Assembly: GCA_963576725.1 (NCBI GenBank)
Contig: OY755242.1
Coordinates: 4,841,093 to 4,905,092, forward strand
DNA from: Azorinus chamasolen
Taxonomy: Eukaryota > Mollusca > Bivalvia > Cardiida > Solecurtidae
Length of the DNA stretch: 64,000 nucleotides
Direction: 5' to 3'
The translations under genes and the position numbers were made by a program. This document shows, one piece after another, positions 11,924 through 23,894 of this stretch (positions are counted from its first letter, which is position 1; each line of letters starts with the position of its first letter). The notes below the pieces were generated by a model. The model had not been told where the DNA came from and searched no databases. It saw only the letters and a program-made list of their open reading frames with translations.

Positions 11924-12549
11924 TGTTAAGTTTTACCCGGGAAAAACTCTGCTGCTGCTGCTGTGGTTGACAAAAACTCAAGTCTTAATTCTTCTTGACA
12001 ACATTTAATTTCTAAAGTCTACACAATATTCAAGTTTACTTCTGTAAATCCCTTTCGTTCAACTGTCAACTTCTTTGCTTTCCAAAAAGGTCTAAAAGTG
12101 ATCTAACTTCAAAGTTCTCCCTCTTCTCAGTAACTAAATTTTGAATTTCTCCCCCCCCCCCCGAACAAAGGAACCCTGGTTTATATAAGATGTTCAACAG
12201 AGAAAGGCCACGTAGGCTCAACTGATTTGCTAAATCTTATCAAAGCTAGCTCCAAATATGGGGAGCAGCATGCTGAACTATAGCACCTCCACTGATCAGT
12301 GCCAGCGTCCCTTACTAGCCATTTGGGCTAAAGTAATTACAATTTATGGGACTACATGATGACAGGTCTCGGCTAAACTGATGACTGACAATCTCCACTA
12401 GCCCTCTGTTTAACATTTCCAGATATAACACCTCTCTCCTTTGTTCAATGGGTCAACCATATTGCAAATCTATGGTGACCAGAATTAAACAGAATTCTTA
12501 CATAAAGGCTCAAGAGTTGTCTAAATCCCTATGTCAAAAAAACACAACA
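11924..12549 (-). repeat. LTR 3 (5' LTR of the array)
   Basis: 626 bp. It has private differences at its right end (for example TTTCCAGATA where the others read TTTCCATATA, and a T in GCAAATCTATG), then stops at ACAACA. The ATTC target repeat and unrelated flank begin at 12550. Confidence 0.92.
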
Positions 12550-13685
12550 ATTCTCTTATAGTATATGTCACCAAGACGAGACTAGTGTAGAAACAAAGCT
12601 CGCAAGAAGACAACATATATTAAAACGAACAAAACGTGCAAGCAGGGGTTAAATGATGTTAGAAGAATATTCAGGAAGTATGAATTGTGAAATCCTAAAC
12701 AACTATTAGATGCCCTCTACAATGAAACAGTAGTGTGATGTATAGATGTGTAGATGTATAGGACGAGAGTGTGAGCACTGGAAGTGAGGAAGTTTTCTTT
12801 CGGCAATTAATGTCCATTTTCTCTCATATTGACATTTTCTCTCATTTATATGTAATTTCGGTTAATTATATGCTGGTTCCGGGTTTTCATCGTTAAGCAA
12901 GCTTTTTAATGGATAAACTGGACACCAGTTCCTCGTGGCGAGTAAAACGAAAGAACGCGACCCCCGCACATGTTTTAAGATGCTCCTTCTCACACAGTTT
13001 AAAAATCCAGTATTGCACACGATGTAAAGCATTTTCCTGTTGCCAAACAATGAAAATATGTTTTAAGAATTTCGTGTTCGATGTACGCTTTGAAATACTA
13101 TATAAACGTAGCATTTATCGGCAAAATTGCCAAGCTCGTTTCGCCTCGGGTCTGTTTCGTACCAGTTGTTTAGTATAAACTGTAAGCCTATATTGTTATT
13201 TCATGTTGTTTCTAAGCATATTTTGGATGTTTTCATAAGCGAAAGATATCTTAAGAGACTTATATCAGATGTAATGGTTCATAAAATTAATTCATGTAGA
13301 GAAACGTCTACGCTGTAGCAAACTAAGATGCTGTTATTTCACGTTTTGTCAATGCAAAAGCTATTGTTTGTATTTGTTTTATGTGTTATTTATAATACGT
13401 TAGTTGTCGAGAGTCTATTACATATCAAACAGTCATGAACAGCTTACAACCACAACAGCAACATTAGTTGAAAGACTTGAAAGTATTAGATAAACACACC
13501 AAAGTCTACAGATTATGAATATAAGCTAAAACCCATGGAACGTTATCCTAACATTGAGACTACCAATAACTCACTACGGGAGATAAATAGATTACCAGTT
13601 AAGCACAGGTCTTATGAACATATACCCTTTAAACCAATAGAGCAAGATTTAAGCAAAACCTATATAGATCCTTCCTACATGTCAA
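12550..13685. other. flank of the gypsy array, no gene seen
   Basis: Unique-looking AT-rich DNA that begins with the right ATTC target repeat. Short overlapping frames of 62-89 codons at 12862-13178 have no recognisable features. Confidence 0.5.
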
Positions 13686-14138
13686 TTGTATTGTGAAAAC
13701 CCAGAAGACCTAGGTCATTTCCTTTCAGAATGCATTATTCGAGAACATGCCAGACAACCTATGCTAAATAAAATTACCGTCGAACTACAGATTATAGCTA
13801 CATTTGACCTCGAAATTATTAACATGAACAAAAAACTGGATATTATTACGGTCTGCACCAATGTAAATATACCCAAGATGGAGACGTATCAACTAGAATT
13901 CCACTGCCGACGTCTCATGTACTCTCTAAATTGTGCAAGATACAAGATGATAGGTAAGTATAGATCTGATAGGCATAGGGGGACAGCATGGTCTTCAACA
14001 CTGCTACGGCTGTTCATAAATTTTAAGAGCCGGTTAGCGATCCACACAAAGGTTGTACAGTGTAAAAACTTGTTCGGGTGGATGATATTCATCGTCTTAA
14101 GTTCAACTCTAAAGAAGATGTTCGCATATACAGTCTGA
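13686..14138 (+). pseudogene. decayed non-LTR retrotransposon C-terminal fragment
   Basis: A 150-codon frame. It starts with CENPEDLGHFLSEC, the pattern of the zinc-knuckle-like tail (C...EDLEHFLxxC) that ends many invertebrate LINE pol proteins, and continues with METYQLEFHCRRLMY and KMIGKYRSDRHRGTAW, also typical of such tails. The upstream sequence is out of frame and broken. Clade not determined; this could also be a copy of a related unclassified element. Confidence 0.45.
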
Positions 14139-15400
14139 AACATAGCGATAAAAAGATATAAAACAATGACTGTACCACGATGTATTACCCGATTTACGGC
14201 TTTCCATTGAAACTTCCCGAAATAGGATATTCCATTTTTTGCCACTCAGTTTAACAGGGTTAGCCAAATATACCGTAAAGGGGAATCGATGGCACATTCG
14301 GCGCCCGGTCAATTCCCTATTAATAATAATAACTGAAGTTTTATACTGGCATTTTAAGAATGGTGAGAAATGAAAAAGGTTGACCATTGCAGAAACTGTA
14401 GAGCCAAATCTATACTATATCTTAAGCAAACAGGACTGTCCTCCGATCTGGGTCTACCCTGTTTGCAAAGGCGTTAGTAAGTGTATGTGAGGAGTAAAGG
14501 ATTCAAATCCAAAACATAGCCTGGGATATCATAGCAGTCGACATTTGCGTGGCAGTGAAATATTCAAAGTGAAATATTCAAAGTTCATCATTTTTCATAC
14601 AAAATCTGTTTGGAAGTCATTTGATCCCGAGCTGTTTCTCGGCATTTCACCAGGAACCAAACTTCTTTACATTATGGTCGTATCTGGAAAAGAAAAAGCA
14701 AGATAATTGAATTAATAACTTAAGTAGATAGTTTGTTAATCAGCAGGTGAAGACTTTTTCACTGTTTGGACCCAGATGAAACGCCGAATTACTCGGCGTC
14801 TTATCAGGGTCCAAACGGTGTGTTTCTGTTACTATCTTTTTGTAAACGATTTTGTTTTAAATGAAATATGAAGTAAATATAAAAAAAAAATTTAGCAGAC
14901 GACAAAAAACTTGCAAACGACAAAATTTGGCAGTCTAAATGCAAATAAGGTTAACCTCGATTTCATATCATGAGGCAATCGCATGCTGACAGTCTATGTC
15001 TAGTTTGCTTTACCTGACTGCTTGCGAGTTCATCTTATATTTACTTCACGTCGAATAATGTGTGTCAATGTAATGCGGTGATCATAAATGTATCTATTTA
15101 TATGTTATGTAACATGCGGGGTGCATTATTTATTAGCTTTACAAACCAGGCCATGACTTGTAATGCATATGAGTGTCTAACAGTAGAGAATCCGACCATA
15201 TGGCACATATAGGTTACAGTCTTTGCACATTATCTTCACTGTTTGCAAAGTACATGTACCAAAACGTTTTTTCTTTTGCATTTTTGTTAAGAGGTCCAGA
15301 TAAGGTACGTAAATTCAACATCCAGATTAGTTCCTGTATTTCATCACAAAACCCTCTATTATAATCACTCTTGCATAGGATTTGGTGGGAAATGGCCACT
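14139..15400. other. intergenic with one hairpin-cored miniature element
   Basis: No gene. It contains a family-A palindrome at 14757-14820 (GTTTGGACCCAGATGAAACG against its complement) in the middle of a weakly bounded miniature transposon. Confidence 0.5.
14757..14820. repeat. family-A hairpin core
   Basis: Inverted arms around CCGAATTACTCGG. The same core recurs at 29200-29260, 29581-29645, 30438-30482, 52838-52902 and 63757-63822, in most cases flanked by CAAACAGTTTGGATCC-type arms. Confidence 0.75.
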
Positions 15401-15558
15401 TTAGTATTTGGTTACGGACCTTTATCAGTAGCTCTGTATTTTAGTATTTGGTTACGGAACTTTATCTGTAGCTCTGTATTTTAGTATTTGGTTACGGACC
15501 TTTATCTGTAGCTCTGTATTTTAGTATTTGGTTACGGACCTTTATCTGTAGCTGTATT
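15401..15558. repeat. 40-bp tandem repeat, about 4 copies
   Basis: Unit begins TTAGTATTTGGTTACGGACC; the copies differ by one to three bases and the last is shortened by two bases. Confidence 0.9.
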
Positions 15559-15574
15559 ATGGCATAACAGAATA

Positions 15575-15779
15575 TATTAAAACCCCGCTAATGCGACCAC
15601 CTAAAACAGGTATAATTCTGGGTGCTAGATGCAGGTGGTAGCTTAATGCAGGATAAAAGTAATGCAGAAAGCTCCTCAATGAGCTTTCTGCATTACTTTT
15701 GCCCTGCATTAAGCAACCACCTGCCTACGAAAACACCCATGTTTATTCATCAAGTGGTCGCATTAGAGGGGTTATACTG
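15575..15779. mobile_element. pogo/Tigger-like miniature transposon
   Basis: Imperfect terminal inverted repeats (CTAATGCGACCAC on the left, GTGGTCGCATTAGAGGGG on the right) lie between TA dinucleotides at 15573-15574 and 15780-15781. The core is a hairpin (GCAGAAAGCTCC ... GAGCTTTCTGC). The CAGTAAAACC-type ends and TA target resemble the pogo/Tigger branch of Tc1-mariner; no transposase is encoded. Confidence 0.8.
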
Positions 15780-15863
15780 TATATTAAAGTTATAAGCATG
15801 TCGGATTGTGGTAGTATTTACCAAAACGTATATCTGTTTCAAAACTTGATATTAAATAAGTAA

Positions 15864-16215
15864 ATGTCTTTAAAAGCAGGTTGTTACTTAATACAGGACG
15901 ATAAAAATGCAGACGGCTTCTTTACTGCTGTCCTGCATTCAACACCTGCCTTTAAAGATCCATTTTATGTGACCATTTGTTTGGCAATCGATTTAGAGTC
16001 AGTTTTCACTGCATACAGTGAAACATCGAACACTCAAATACATTATTTATCTTTAACACAGTTGGCAGCTTAATGCAGTGTCAAAGCCATGCACAAAGGT
16101 CCTGTATGAACTTTCTGTATGACTTTCACCCTACAATAAGCAGCCATCTGCCTACAAAGACATAAACTCTTCATTACTTAGCATTTCGCAGTGTCGAGTT
16201 TTTACTGTATTTACT
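15864..16215. repeat. degenerate pogo-like miniature element copies
   Basis: Two decayed copies of the interior of the preceding element family can be traced (GCAGGTTGTTACTTAATACA at 15879 and GGCAGCTTAATGCAG near 16063), the second ending at TTTTTACTGTA. A 69-codon frame here is a by-product. Confidence 0.55.
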
Positions 16216-16619
16216 AAGTCTATACAGGATCAGCGAAGCAAGGATTATACGACTGTCATCACATATTTCGAACATGTTGGAGGCATTTTAGATTTAATCA
16301 ATTTATTCGACTGTTACGAAATATATCCGTTGGCTTTTTCGGTATTTGCAAACAAAGAGTTGTAGTATTTCCCGACGGTTAGTACGAATATTGTAAATTA
16401 GGAAATTTAATATAAACAATGTAGGGAAAACAGGACAGCATACATAATAGCACATATCCTTGTGACCCCCCTTGACATACTTAATATTTCTAATGATCCT
16501 TATAATGATAAGATATACACCTTTGTCAATTAAGACAATTAATGTAATATCTTGGACTGATAATCTCTTAGCACGTCACTGTCGTGATTCGAATACCGAC
16601 ATGGGCATTTTAATATTTC

Positions 16620-16883
16620 ATGTGAGGAAGCCTTCCAGCTGGCCTGCAGTAGGTCAGTGGTTCATGTGAGGAAGCCTTCCAGCTGGCCTGCAGTAGGCCA
16701 GTGGTTCATGTGAGGAAGCCTTCCAGCTGGTCTGCAGTATGTCAGTGGTTCATGTGAGGAAGCCTTCCAGCTGGCCTGCAGTGGGTCCGTGGTTCATGTG
16801 AGGAAGCCTTCCAGCTGGCCTGCAGTAGGTCAGTGGTTCATGTGAGGAGGCCTTCCAGCTGGCCTGCAGTAGACCAGTGGTTC
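16620..16883. repeat. 44-bp tandem repeat, 6 copies
   Basis: Unit begins CATGTGAGGAAGCCTTCCAG; it contains the inverted motif GAAGCCTTC and CAGCTGGCCTGCAG. Copies differ mainly at the GTAGGTCAG segment. Confidence 0.92.
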
Positions 16884-17379
16884 TACCTGGTTGTTCTTCT
16901 GTGTACGTCACAATTTAATTTGTTCAGTGCGCAGGGGTCTTCCTTCATGTTGACATCGCGATATGACTGAAAAAGCTGTTAAGTCTTTGCACGTAAGCGG
17001 CGAAACCGTGATTAACTATGCATCAAATTCCAAACTATATGACGCCTTGACCAATCTTTTGCAAAGAAATGAGAGAAAATCTATTTTAAGAATTCAAGCA
17101 GATGACAAGTGTTGCCGACGAAAATTTACTTTGCGTACTAAGAGTTAAAGAGAAGTAAACCCTGGTATAAACAACCAACCAACACACCGTTTTATAAACT
17201 AAGGCTCGCATTCAATGAGGATTAGTTACGTATGACGGGCCATGCCAGAATAAGACGACGGATAGATGGATAGATAGATGGATAGATAGACAGACATATA
17301 AAGTTAATTGATCACACATCAAGTTGATTTCTTGGAATAGCTGATAACAATTCCTGGCGTCTGACGTTTGCTTCAGTTA

Positions 17380-17640
17380 TAAATGGAAAAGTAGTAATGT
17401 CAAGCAGGCAAAGCCACATACAAGACGCAAACACCACCAAAACACCGATAGACAGCATGACACGCATACACACACAACCACACACCCAAACGCACACTCA
17501 CACACGAGATGAACACAGAAAACACCAACAGACAAACAAGAACCAGAGACAAACACTCCACGCATGAACAAAATCACAAGCACAAAGACGCACGGCAAAC
17601 AAAAGGAAGGGTGACAAAGGTAAACAAAAGTTATATTAAT
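17380..17640 (-). mobile_element. 3' tail of retroelement family M
   Basis: On the minus strand it carries the family's markers: TTTGTCACCCTTCC at the start, a CA/GT-rich stretch, and the segment around CTATCGGTGTTTTGGTGG near its end. Other copies are at 23895-24275, 40840-41045, 41795-43294, 44690-44950 and 55465-55795. The frames here are low-complexity artefacts of the CA-rich stretch. Confidence 0.65.
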
Positions 17641-17663
17641 GTCTACATACATTGTTCTTTATG

Positions 17664-18420
17664 GAACGCCTTTGCTGCCTCATTACACTTGTATTTTTAC
17701 TATCATGTACATCCTCCATTATGTTACGTGCGTTGTTCAATATATAAGGTGCATTCTCCATATCATTATGTGCACACTTGATTGTTTCATGTGTAGTTAC
17801 CAATATATCCAGTAATTTGTCCATTATTTTATGTTCACTGGCAATTGTATTATGTGTATTCTCCATTTCTTTATGTGCAAACCTTATTGTGCTATGTGTA
17901 GTTACCATTATGTCCTGTCCTTTGTCCATTATATTATATGCACTGGCAATTGTGTCAGGTGCTTTCTCCATTTCTTTATATGAAAACGTCATTATGTCAT
18001 GTGTATTTGCCATTATTTCCGGTCCTTTGTTCATTATTTTATGTGTACACTGCATTATGTTATGTTCAATAACAATTATGTTAGGTGCACTTTTCATTTC
18101 ATTATGTGTAAACTTCATTATGTTATGTGTAGTTAACATTATGTCCTGTCCTTTGTTAATTTTGTTGGTGCTTTCTCCATTTCTTTATGAACCAACTTCA
18201 TTGTGTTATGTGTAATTACCAATATATCCAGTCCCTTGTCCATTATCTTATGGACACACTTTATTGTGTTATGCGCATTGACAACTGTGTCAGATGCATT
18301 CTGCATTTCTTTATATGAAATCTTCATTATGTTATGTGTAGTTACCATTATACCCGGTTCTACATTTCGTTATGTCGATACTTCTTTACGTTGTGTCCAC
18401 CGTCATTATGCCAAACATCG
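17664..18420. repeat. foldback 1 left-arm repeat array
   Basis: Diverged copies of a 126-bp unit (a multiple of three). It is open on the minus strand for 167 codons and on the plus strand for 145 codons, with HNIMKFTHKEME-like or SISLCANFIVLC-like periodic translations. The periodicity explains the open frames, so no protein is called. Confidence 0.85.
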
Positions 18421-18555
18421 TTATTATGACGGGATATTATGTTCGCGTAACTTTTTATTGTAACACCTAACGAGTGACGTAATAGGGCGAATCGCCGTGA
18501 CGTCACGCGCACCTGTTATCTTAGCCGAGAAAAGCTTGGTGGGCAAAAAGACTGA

Positions 18556-20279
18556 CAGCTGATATGTAAACAATAACAGAAACATTGACAGCACTTTGAA
18601 AACTTCTGTTAAAATTAATAAAAAACGATTATGGTGCAATCGTTGATGATAATTACATCGATAGTACATGTAAAAACATAAACATGAACCGAAAATTGAT
18701 TCTGGAAGATGAATTTACACGAAACAAACATCTTTATTTGGAGTCGGTTGTACAACAAATAACACGACAGATCTACAATAAACTATTTGCCGGCTATGTA
18801 ACAAAAATAACAACAGTTTAACATGACAACCTGTGGAATTGAAAAGATATAAGCTTTTCAAAGCATGTGTAATGCAGAGTGCAGAATTATAATCAGAAAA
18901 AGTTAAATATTGGTAAAATACACAAACCCTTTCCCTGCTCAGTATTCATGTAAGAAATAATGATATCATGACTATTTATAAGCTAATGTTTCTAATGACA
19001 TTTGTAGACAGGATTGTTCTGTTGGTAGAAACTGTAGAGTCGGACCTATTACAGTTTCATAAATAAACAGAGCAGCCCCAGTATGATCTGGGTCTACGCT
19101 GTTTGCAAGTACACGAACACACGTTTATATTAGAGAAAGGGTTACATCTTTGAATTATTAAATTTTAAGGTGGAATGACCCATCATTGTTTAACTGTAGA
19201 TCCCATTCATTATGTAATAAGACTTAAATTTGCTATATGATTTTGAATAATAAACAGTGAAGATCCTGGTCAGAGGGTTGCTTGTTTAGCTAAATATATT
19301 GTCTGGGTCTACATTTTGCAAATGTCAGTACTTTTATTCACCGCATTCAAAGATTTTAACAATACACACTATTTGTTTTAAATACTAAAAATGAATTGTG
19401 TTAGACAGTTGGAGACTATATTATTACATTACTTACTCAGCCGAAATATTGCTAATTTACTTACTACTAGTAGACCTAGGAAAACAGTAACGATCAAAGG
19501 TGCCAGATGGTCAGTAAATCCCCTAATTTCTCAGCAGGGGACAAGGGTCAGCGATCACGGAATAGCCATCTATCACACACTATCTTATCAACAAAGTTAT
19601 TAACTATTACGTAACAGGAATGCTTCTATTGTGACATCTACCAAACTATGTGCCAATTGTCTAAAGTTATGATTTGTTAAACAGCTTCCCGAACAATAGA
19701 AGATAACTATGTTTTGACTAAGATCTATGGCTAAGCATAATTATATCCCAATGATTTAGATACATGTATATTGAAAAAGGAAGTTTATTGTGAAATATAG
19801 TTCTAAAGATAATATAGATTGATATGATCTAGATCTATTCTAAAATACTTTTACTAGATCTGCTACGGTACTGTACAGTAGCCAGAAAGACATTTTACAA
19901 CACACGAATGAACGACATGAGACTGTATAACTTAATATCTAGATATTATTGAAATAAAACGAGAATTAAAATTTTAAATACTGTTGATCTAAATTATTCG
20001 ACATATCAGGCATGTCCAACAAATATATAAGAATGTCTCCCATTTCATAGAAAGGCCAGATCAAGGGATCGGGGGTTTTTTGTGTGTTTTTTTTTTCTTC
20101 AAAGTTCAGCTGGTAGTTTACAGGGCCGATTTATTCAAGTTTCTTGTTGTATCTATCCTCAGAAACTAAAACATACTTGTCATTATAGTCAGAGGATACA
20201 GTCGTTAACATAGTCGTTAAATGATGTGTAGGCTAACTGTTGCCAAGCCTTTACATAGAGATACATAGGTCGTTATTGG
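18556..20279. other. centre of foldback element 1, no gene seen
   Basis: AT-rich, with no frame above 70 codons. A remnant of the GATC-hairpin miniature family (AAACAGAGCAG ... TCTGGGTCTAC) lies at about 19025-19110. Confidence 0.5.
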
Positions 20280-20359
20280 TGTTTTTGCCCACCAGATAAC
20301 TGCGCATGCGCGAAATCGACGGGTTTGTTTACAAACAGAGATTCGCCCTATTTTCAGTG

Positions 20360-21235
20360 CACATAACATAATGACGTATACACATTACAAAATGGACACA
20401 CGACCGGAAATAATGGTAAATACACATAACATTATGAAGTTTGCACAGACTTAAATGGTGAGTGCACCTAGCGCAATTGTCAGAACACATAACATAACAA
20501 ACTGTATACATATCATAATGGACAAAGGACTTGATATATTGGAAATTAGACATAGCATAATGAAGTTTACACATAAAGAAATGGTGAATGCACCTAACAC
20601 AATTATCAGTGCACATAACATGATAGAATGTAAACATAACATAATGGACCAATGACTTGACACAATGGTAACTGCACATAATATAATGAAGTGTACACAT
20701 AAAGAAATGGGGAATGCACCCAACACAATTCTCAGTGCACAAAACATGATAAAGTGTACGCATAACAAAATGGACAAACGACCGGACATAATTGTCAGTG
20801 CACATAACATGATAATATGTACGCATAACAAAATGGACAAATGGCCGGACATAATGGTAACTACACATAACACAATGATGTTCGCACATAAGATGGAACA
20901 TGCACATATCGCAATTGTCAGTGCATATAACATAATAAAGTGTACACATACCATTATGGGAAAAGGACCGGACATAATGGTAACTACACATAACACAATG
21001 AAGTTTGCACATAAAGAAATGGAGAATCCACTTGATACAATTGTCAGTGAACATAAGATAACAGACAAAGAACTGGATATATTGGTAACTGCACATGACA
21101 CAATAAAGTATGCACAAAGTGAAATGGAGAATGCACTTAACATATTGAAGCATGCACATAACATATTGGAGGATATGCATGATAGTAAAAATACAAGTGT
21201 AATGAGGCAGCAAAGGCGTTTCATAGTTCTTGATC
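20360..21235. repeat. foldback 1 right-arm repeat array
   Basis: Inverted counterpart of the left array. Frames of 294 and 271 codons (minus) and 201 codons (plus) overlap completely. The 271-codon frame includes MKRLCCLITLVFLLSC, which looks like a signal peptide, followed by hydrophobic 42-residue repeats (LGAFxISLCVxFIxLC). A product is possible but unsupported. Confidence 0.85.
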
Positions 21236-21786
21236 TTTCCCTATTGTACAGTTTTATAAACTTCACCTGATATCGTCGATATAATAATTAAGTGAAACTC
21301 GTCTTCATCTCGTGTCTCATATAATTGGCAGATTCAGTCATTCCACTGTATTCGCTCTCTCCCGTATCTACCCGTCTATATGCGTAGAATATGAGAGAAA
21401 ATTAGAATACGTGTAATGCATTTCCTTAACCGTTTGTTTCCAATTATTGGAGAGGCCCTCAAGGTCTCTCCAACAGTGTTTGCTTTAAAAGCAGGAGCCA
21501 TTGCAGTCCGGCACACATTTTCTCAGTCCAGCATGATAAATCAGCACGAAACTATGTCGCATACAGTCTGACTTGTCATATAACCTCTGCAATACGAATG
21601 CGTCAACTCAAGTTGAATCAACTTGATTTTAAATCAGCCTGAATTACCACATTTATACAAATAAAACCTTTTTTATGTTTCTTATATATATGTTAATAAT
21701 ATTCCTTTCTTTATTCTAAACACAAGCAATGTAACTTATTTTTGCAAACTCAGATCGATTTATTTTGTAAAAATAATTGATGCGTA

Positions 21787-21980
21787 TTATTTTACACGAT
21801 CGCTTGAAGGATCCCACGCAGCCCTTGATTTCACAGATGATGCTTTGGTGTAGAGGTTAGTTGCATCAAGGGCTTCTTGACACCACGATTGTTTTTTCGT
21901 GTTGACACTTTTAATCAAGGATTTCAATGCACACTTATTGTTCTGGTAGCGTTGATAGTCTTTACACAAAGCAATCGTAC
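21787..21980 (-). CDS. possible last exon of an unrecognised gene
   Basis: A minus-strand frame of about 64 codons opens right after a good 3' splice-like site (CTTTCGTTTTCAG, about 21980-21992) in phase 1. It ends SSDRVK stop at 21787 and is followed by AATAAA about 25 bases later. The composition is coding-like (Lys, Ser, Trp, two Cys). No domain is recognised and no partner exon is established, so it may be a chance frame. Confidence 0.3.
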
Positions 21981-22204
21981 TGAAAACGAAAGTAGGTCAA
22001 TCTGGTCTGCTAACTATCTTGAGCTACATAGATAAACACTGTCATGATCCGGTATGACTAAACACAGGATATGACCGATATGATTCTCATATCCGCGGAT
22101 ATGAAATTCGCAGCCTAAAATCGGCCACAAAAGAAACATCTTTTATCGAGCTGATCGACTAATATTGTCTAGATTTATTATTTGCAATAATTAAAATTTA
22201 AAAC

Positions 22205-23240
22205 CAAGTGCGTAATAAGTAGTTATAATCGAATTTATCTCCACCTGATGGCAGTTATATTCGTTGTGAGAGAGAAACTCCGGATATGACTTTAAAACTC
22301 CTAATATCTCATAAAAAGTTAAAGTTATGGAATGGCTGCCTAATCACAGTATGACTCTTCACTGAAAATTTGCCCACGTTTCAACTAAATAAAGCATAAA
22401 CATTCATAATATTCGGCATGCACCTGATATGAAAGTCATATTTGTTATGTGAGAGAAACACCGGATATGACTTTAAAACTCATAATATCTCGTAATAAAT
22501 TAAAGTTTAGGTTGGGGAATGGCTACTTAATCACAATATGACTCTTCATTGAAAATTCTCCTCATGCTGCAACTAAAGAAAGCTAATAAACTCAAATTCT
22601 CGGCACGCAGGAGCACGGACCGCAGTGAAACGTCCCGGAGATATATGGATAAGCTTGAGCCTCAAAAGCATATTCTGTATTCTGAATAGTTGAACAGTTT
22701 CGTATGATGACTGATTGTTAACTTAATTTACAGTGCGTAATAAGTAGTTATAATCGAAATTATCTCAATCGGATATGGAAGTCATATTCGTTGTCTAGGA
22801 GAAACACCTGATATGACTTTAAAATTCCTAATATCTCATAACTTAAGGTTAAAGTTATGGAATGGCTACCTAATCACAGTTTGGCTCTTCACTGAAATTT
22901 ATGCACATGCTTCAACTAAAGAAAGCTTAAACAATCATAATATTAGACATGCAAGGGCACGGACCGTATAGAAACGCCCCATAGATGTATGGATAATCAA
23001 GAGCCTCGAAAGCATTCTGTATTCTGACTAGTTATACAGTTTATTGTGATGATTGATTGTTTGAAATGCTTCAAAATTACTTTACAGTGCGTAATAAGTA
23101 AGTTATAATCGAATTTATCTCCATCGAATATGAAAGGCATATCCGTAGTGAGGGAGAAACACCGGATATGACTTTAAAACTCCTAATATCTCATAATAAC
23201 TTAAGGTTTAAGCCCTGGAATGGGTACTATAATCTTCATG
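22205..23240. repeat. tandemly duplicated unit, three to four imperfect copies
   Basis: GTGCGTAATAAGTAGTTATA recurs near 22208, 22731 and 23084, each time followed by CCGGATATGACTTTAAAACT-type sequence and CTAATATCTCATAA. A partial extra copy starts near 22425. Spacing is about 350 bp between the last two and about 520 bp between the first two. No coding capacity. Confidence 0.75.
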
Positions 23241-23594
23241 CAACTTAGAATGATTGTCTTGATAAAATCTCAGAAGAGTTTGAAAGTGGGTCATGTGGGG
23301 TACAAAACTAGGTCACTAGGTCAAATAGTATGGAAACCTTGCTAGCACTCTAGATGCCGGTTTTTAGGCGAATCTTCATGAAACTATCAGAATGATACTT
23401 TTGATAAAATCTAGGACAAATTCGAAAGTGGCTCACGTCAGGTTAAAAACTAGGTTAAATACTGGTAGCAGGAAAATCTTGTGAACAGTATAGGTCACAT
23501 TTTTAGCCAAATCTTTATCAAACTTTGTCAGAATGATTGGCTTAATAAAATATCGGACGAGTTTTAAAGTGGGTCATGTGGGATCCTATTCATA

Positions 23595-23810
23595 TTATAA
23601 CAGCTGTCGGCCTCTCATAGGCTTGCTTTTTAAAGGAAGCCAACTTGTATGTAAGTAGGTTTCTTCTGCAAACTTATCTTTATATCTATCTAGCCATGCC
23701 AGAGTAAGACGAAGGTATCTGATTGAAGCATTAAATTGCCGCATGTTTACATCACCTAAATAAGATTTCATTTCAGATGGTCCTGGGTCCGTGAAATTTA
23801 GCGCGATCAT
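23595..23810 (-). CDS. possible exon or gene fragment, unrecognised
   Basis: A 71-codon minus-strand frame with coding-like composition (SYLGDVNMRQFNASIRYLRL, LAWLDRYKDKFAEETYL) but no known motif. A possible acceptor (GTAACAG) precedes the ATG; no convincing donor follows. The plus-strand text GCCATGCCAGAGTAAGACG in it also occurs, slightly changed, near 17239 beside another family M tail, so it may belong to a mobile element rather than to a host gene. Confidence 0.3.
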   Translation of the reverse strand: MIALNFTDPGPSEMKSYLGDVNMRQFNASIRYLRLTLAWLDRYKDKFAEETYLHTSWLPLKSKPMRGRQLL

Positions 23811-23894
23811 TTTTCTGTTACTTTCGAAGCAAAGGCGCGGCTAAACATCCAACAGTGAGAAAAATAGATTTATATCGAAAACTTAGGTCAATTA

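Larger units (their letters stand above)
1326..12549 (-). mobile_element. tandem Ty3/gypsy LTR retrotransposon (LTR-internal-LTR-internal-LTR)
   Basis: Two complete units lie head to tail with a 5300-bp period and share a middle LTR. The whole array is bounded by TG...CA termini and a 4-bp direct repeat ATTC (1322-1325 and 12550-12553), so it behaves as one insertion. Coding is on the minus strand. Family hallmarks seen are a polypurine tract beside the 3' LTR, a primer-binding site one base after the 5' LTR, and an integrase with zinc finger and D,D35E residues. The unit is internally deleted: most of protease, all of the reverse transcriptase core and most of RNase H are absent, and integrase is frameshifted near its end. 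It is therefore non-autonomous. Ty3/gypsy (Metaviridae) is assigned from the integrase after RNase H order; the precise clade is not known. Confidence 0.93.
17664..21235. mobile_element. foldback element 1 with tandem-repeat arms
   Basis: Left arm 17664-18555 and right arm 20280-21235 are inverted copies. The outer ends match as GAACGCCTTTGCTGCCTCAT, and the inner ends match around AGGGCGAAT and GGTGGGCAAAAA. Each arm is filled with diverged repeats of about 126 bp containing CATAACATAATG-like submotifs. This is the architecture of Drosophila FB/Galileo foldback elements. No transposase is seen in the 1.7-kb centre, and no target duplication was found with confidence. Confidence 0.8.

Noticed and set aside
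17636..18348. Long repetitive frames (HNIMKFTHKEME..., SISLCANFIV...) as a host protein
   Set aside because: They overlap on both strands and follow the 126-bp tandem repeat of a foldback arm; no start, splice or codon bias evidence.
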